A DNA stretch of 33,044 bases. It comes from JBOGXB01 sp050694215. Lineage in GTDB: Bacteria; Actinomycetota; CADDZG01; WHSQ01. The stretch's first letter is position 1. Every line of letters starts with the position of its first letter. The notes beneath the pieces were generated by a model. It saw nothing but the letters and a program-made list of their open reading frames with translations, was not told the origin of the DNA and ran no database searches. The stretch is from the NCBI GenBank assembly GCA_050694215.1, contig JBOGXB010000017.1, forward strand, positions 1 to 33,044, written 5' to 3'. Shown piece after piece: positions 32,275-33,044 of the stretch. Both the position numbers and the translations under genes were made by a program.

Positions 32275-32952
32275 GTGAAGGAAGCTCCCGAAATCGACAC
32301 GAACCAGCCGACTCGTGATTTGGCTCCTCCGGCCGCGCCGGCCGAGCGCTTGGATGGCCTGGAGAGGGGGATCGTCCTCGAGTACGTGAGCCTGGCTTAC
32401 AACGTCGTCGAGTCGGTCGTGGGAATCGTCGCGGGAACGGTGGCCGGGTCCGTCGCGTTGATCGGGTTCGGCCTGGACTCCGTCGTCGAATCCTCGAGCG
32501 CCGCGATCCTGGTCTGGCGCTTCCGCACCGAGATCGGCGGCCGTCGCTCGAGCGAGGACGCCGAGCGCAGAGCTGTGCGCCTCGTGGCGATTGCCTTCTT
32601 TGCCCTGGCGACGTACATCGGCGGCCGCGCCGTCCTCGACCTCATCGCTCAGAGCCGGCCTGACGACAGCCCCGTCGGGATCGCCCTCGCAGTGGCGTCG
32701 CTGATCGTCATGCCATGGCTTGCCGCGCGCAAGCGGAAGCTGGCGGTCGAGATCGACAGCCGCTCGCTCAAGGCCGACTCGGTCCAGACAATCCTCTGCA
32801 CCTACATGTCCGCGTTCCTGCTCGTGGGTCTGGTCGCGAACTCGCTACTCGGGTGGTGGTGGGCCGATCCCATCGCTGGGCTTGCCATCGCCGCGCTCGC
32901 GGTGCGAGAAGGGATCGAGCTGTGGCGTGAGGAGGATTTCTGCTGTCCCTAG
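32275..32952 (+). CDS. CDF-like cation transporter
   Basis: A 225-residue membrane protein of the cation-diffusion-facilitator superfamily with six predicted helices. Helix 2 carries the metal-site motif GLDSVVES (Asp and Glu four residues apart). Helix 5 has LKADSVQTILC, where classic members have HxxxD, so the site composition differs from YiiP. It ends EEDFCCP, without the large cytoplasmic C-terminal domain of full-length CDF exporters. The substrate (possibly zinc, cobalt or iron) is unknown. GTG 32275 has CATCAT 6 nt upstream, a possible leaderless start. It is divergent from dnaB. Confidence 0.82.
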   Translation: MKEAPEIDTNQPTRDLAPPAAPAERLDGLERGIVLEYVSLAYNVVESVVGIVAGTVAGSVALIGFGLDSVVESSSAAILVWRFRTEIGGRRSSEDAERRAVRLVAIAFFALATYIGGRAVLDLIAQSRPDDSPVGIALAVASLIVMPWLAARKRKLAVEIDSRSLKADSVQTILCTYMSAFLLVGLVANSLLGWWWADPIAGLAIAALAVREGIELWREEDFCCP

Positions 32953-33044
32953 CAGGCGGCCCTCTCGAGCAGCCCTGGCTCAACTGTCACGAGAGTTGCG
33001 AATAGCGCGGGTCTCGTGACGCTCGGCCGTGCCGGGGTCCGGGT

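Overview
The window is GC-rich, densely packed bacterial chromosome that looks like Actinomycetota, probably a lineage outside the well-studied genera. The evidence is a mycothiol S-conjugate amidase (Mca) with its typical C-terminus, a mycothiol-dependent maleylpyruvate isomerase family gene, an EtfD-type membrane iron-sulfur oxidoreductase, a class II (mycobacterial/plant type) DAHP synthase, a CGAAC-N4-GTTCG SOS-type box, and many starts with a -10 hexamer about 6-8 nt before the start codon (leaderless mRNAs). No phage, insertion sequence or CRISPR array is visible. The only mobile element is an intein in dnaB.

Layout. 352-1854: FAD-dependent aromatic monooxygenase. 2037-5277 (minus): tight operon dodecin-purA-purD-purE. 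5549-7404: a membrane-anchored repeat protein with a RanBP2-like zinc finger, converging on a polytopic membrane protein. 7483-12778: a membrane GAF-PP2C (RsbU-type) phosphatase, a small membrane protein, a YyaL/SPATA20-type thioredoxin-domain protein and an ArfB-like ribosome-rescue factor. 12788-15246 (minus): CrtC/tocopherol-cyclase-like protein and a GT4 glycosyltransferase. 15320-17905: small membrane protein, a tandem-repeat intergenic region, then a divergent FtsH-like AAA protease. 17924-21967: Mca, a membrane protein, threonine deaminase and DAHP synthase, in divergent pairs with very short shared promoters. 21973-22209 (minus): a 78-residue SelW-like Rdx protein whose reading frame contains an in-frame TGA at the CxxU selenocysteine position, followed by a SECIS-like hairpin. 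22318-23934: LemA and HtpX. 24016-27681: alpha/beta hydrolase, EtfD and an amber-interrupted mycothiol-dependent isomerase. 27780-31930: dcd, tRNA-Gly(CCC), an nth-type endonuclease and dnaB with an intein. 32275-32952: CDF-like cation transporter.

Themes. Several genes fit thiol, redox and envelope quality control: Mca, the isomerase, the selenoprotein, HtpX, the FtsH-like protease and EtfD. Others cover purine, aromatic and isoleucine biosynthesis and DNA replication or repair. The most notable observations are the hidden selenoprotein, the SOS-box-like palindrome just upstream of an intein-bearing dnaB, the amber codon between the two domains of the isomerase, the atypical FtsH paralogue behind perfect 19-bp tandem repeats, and divergent promoters with nearly symmetric -10 elements.
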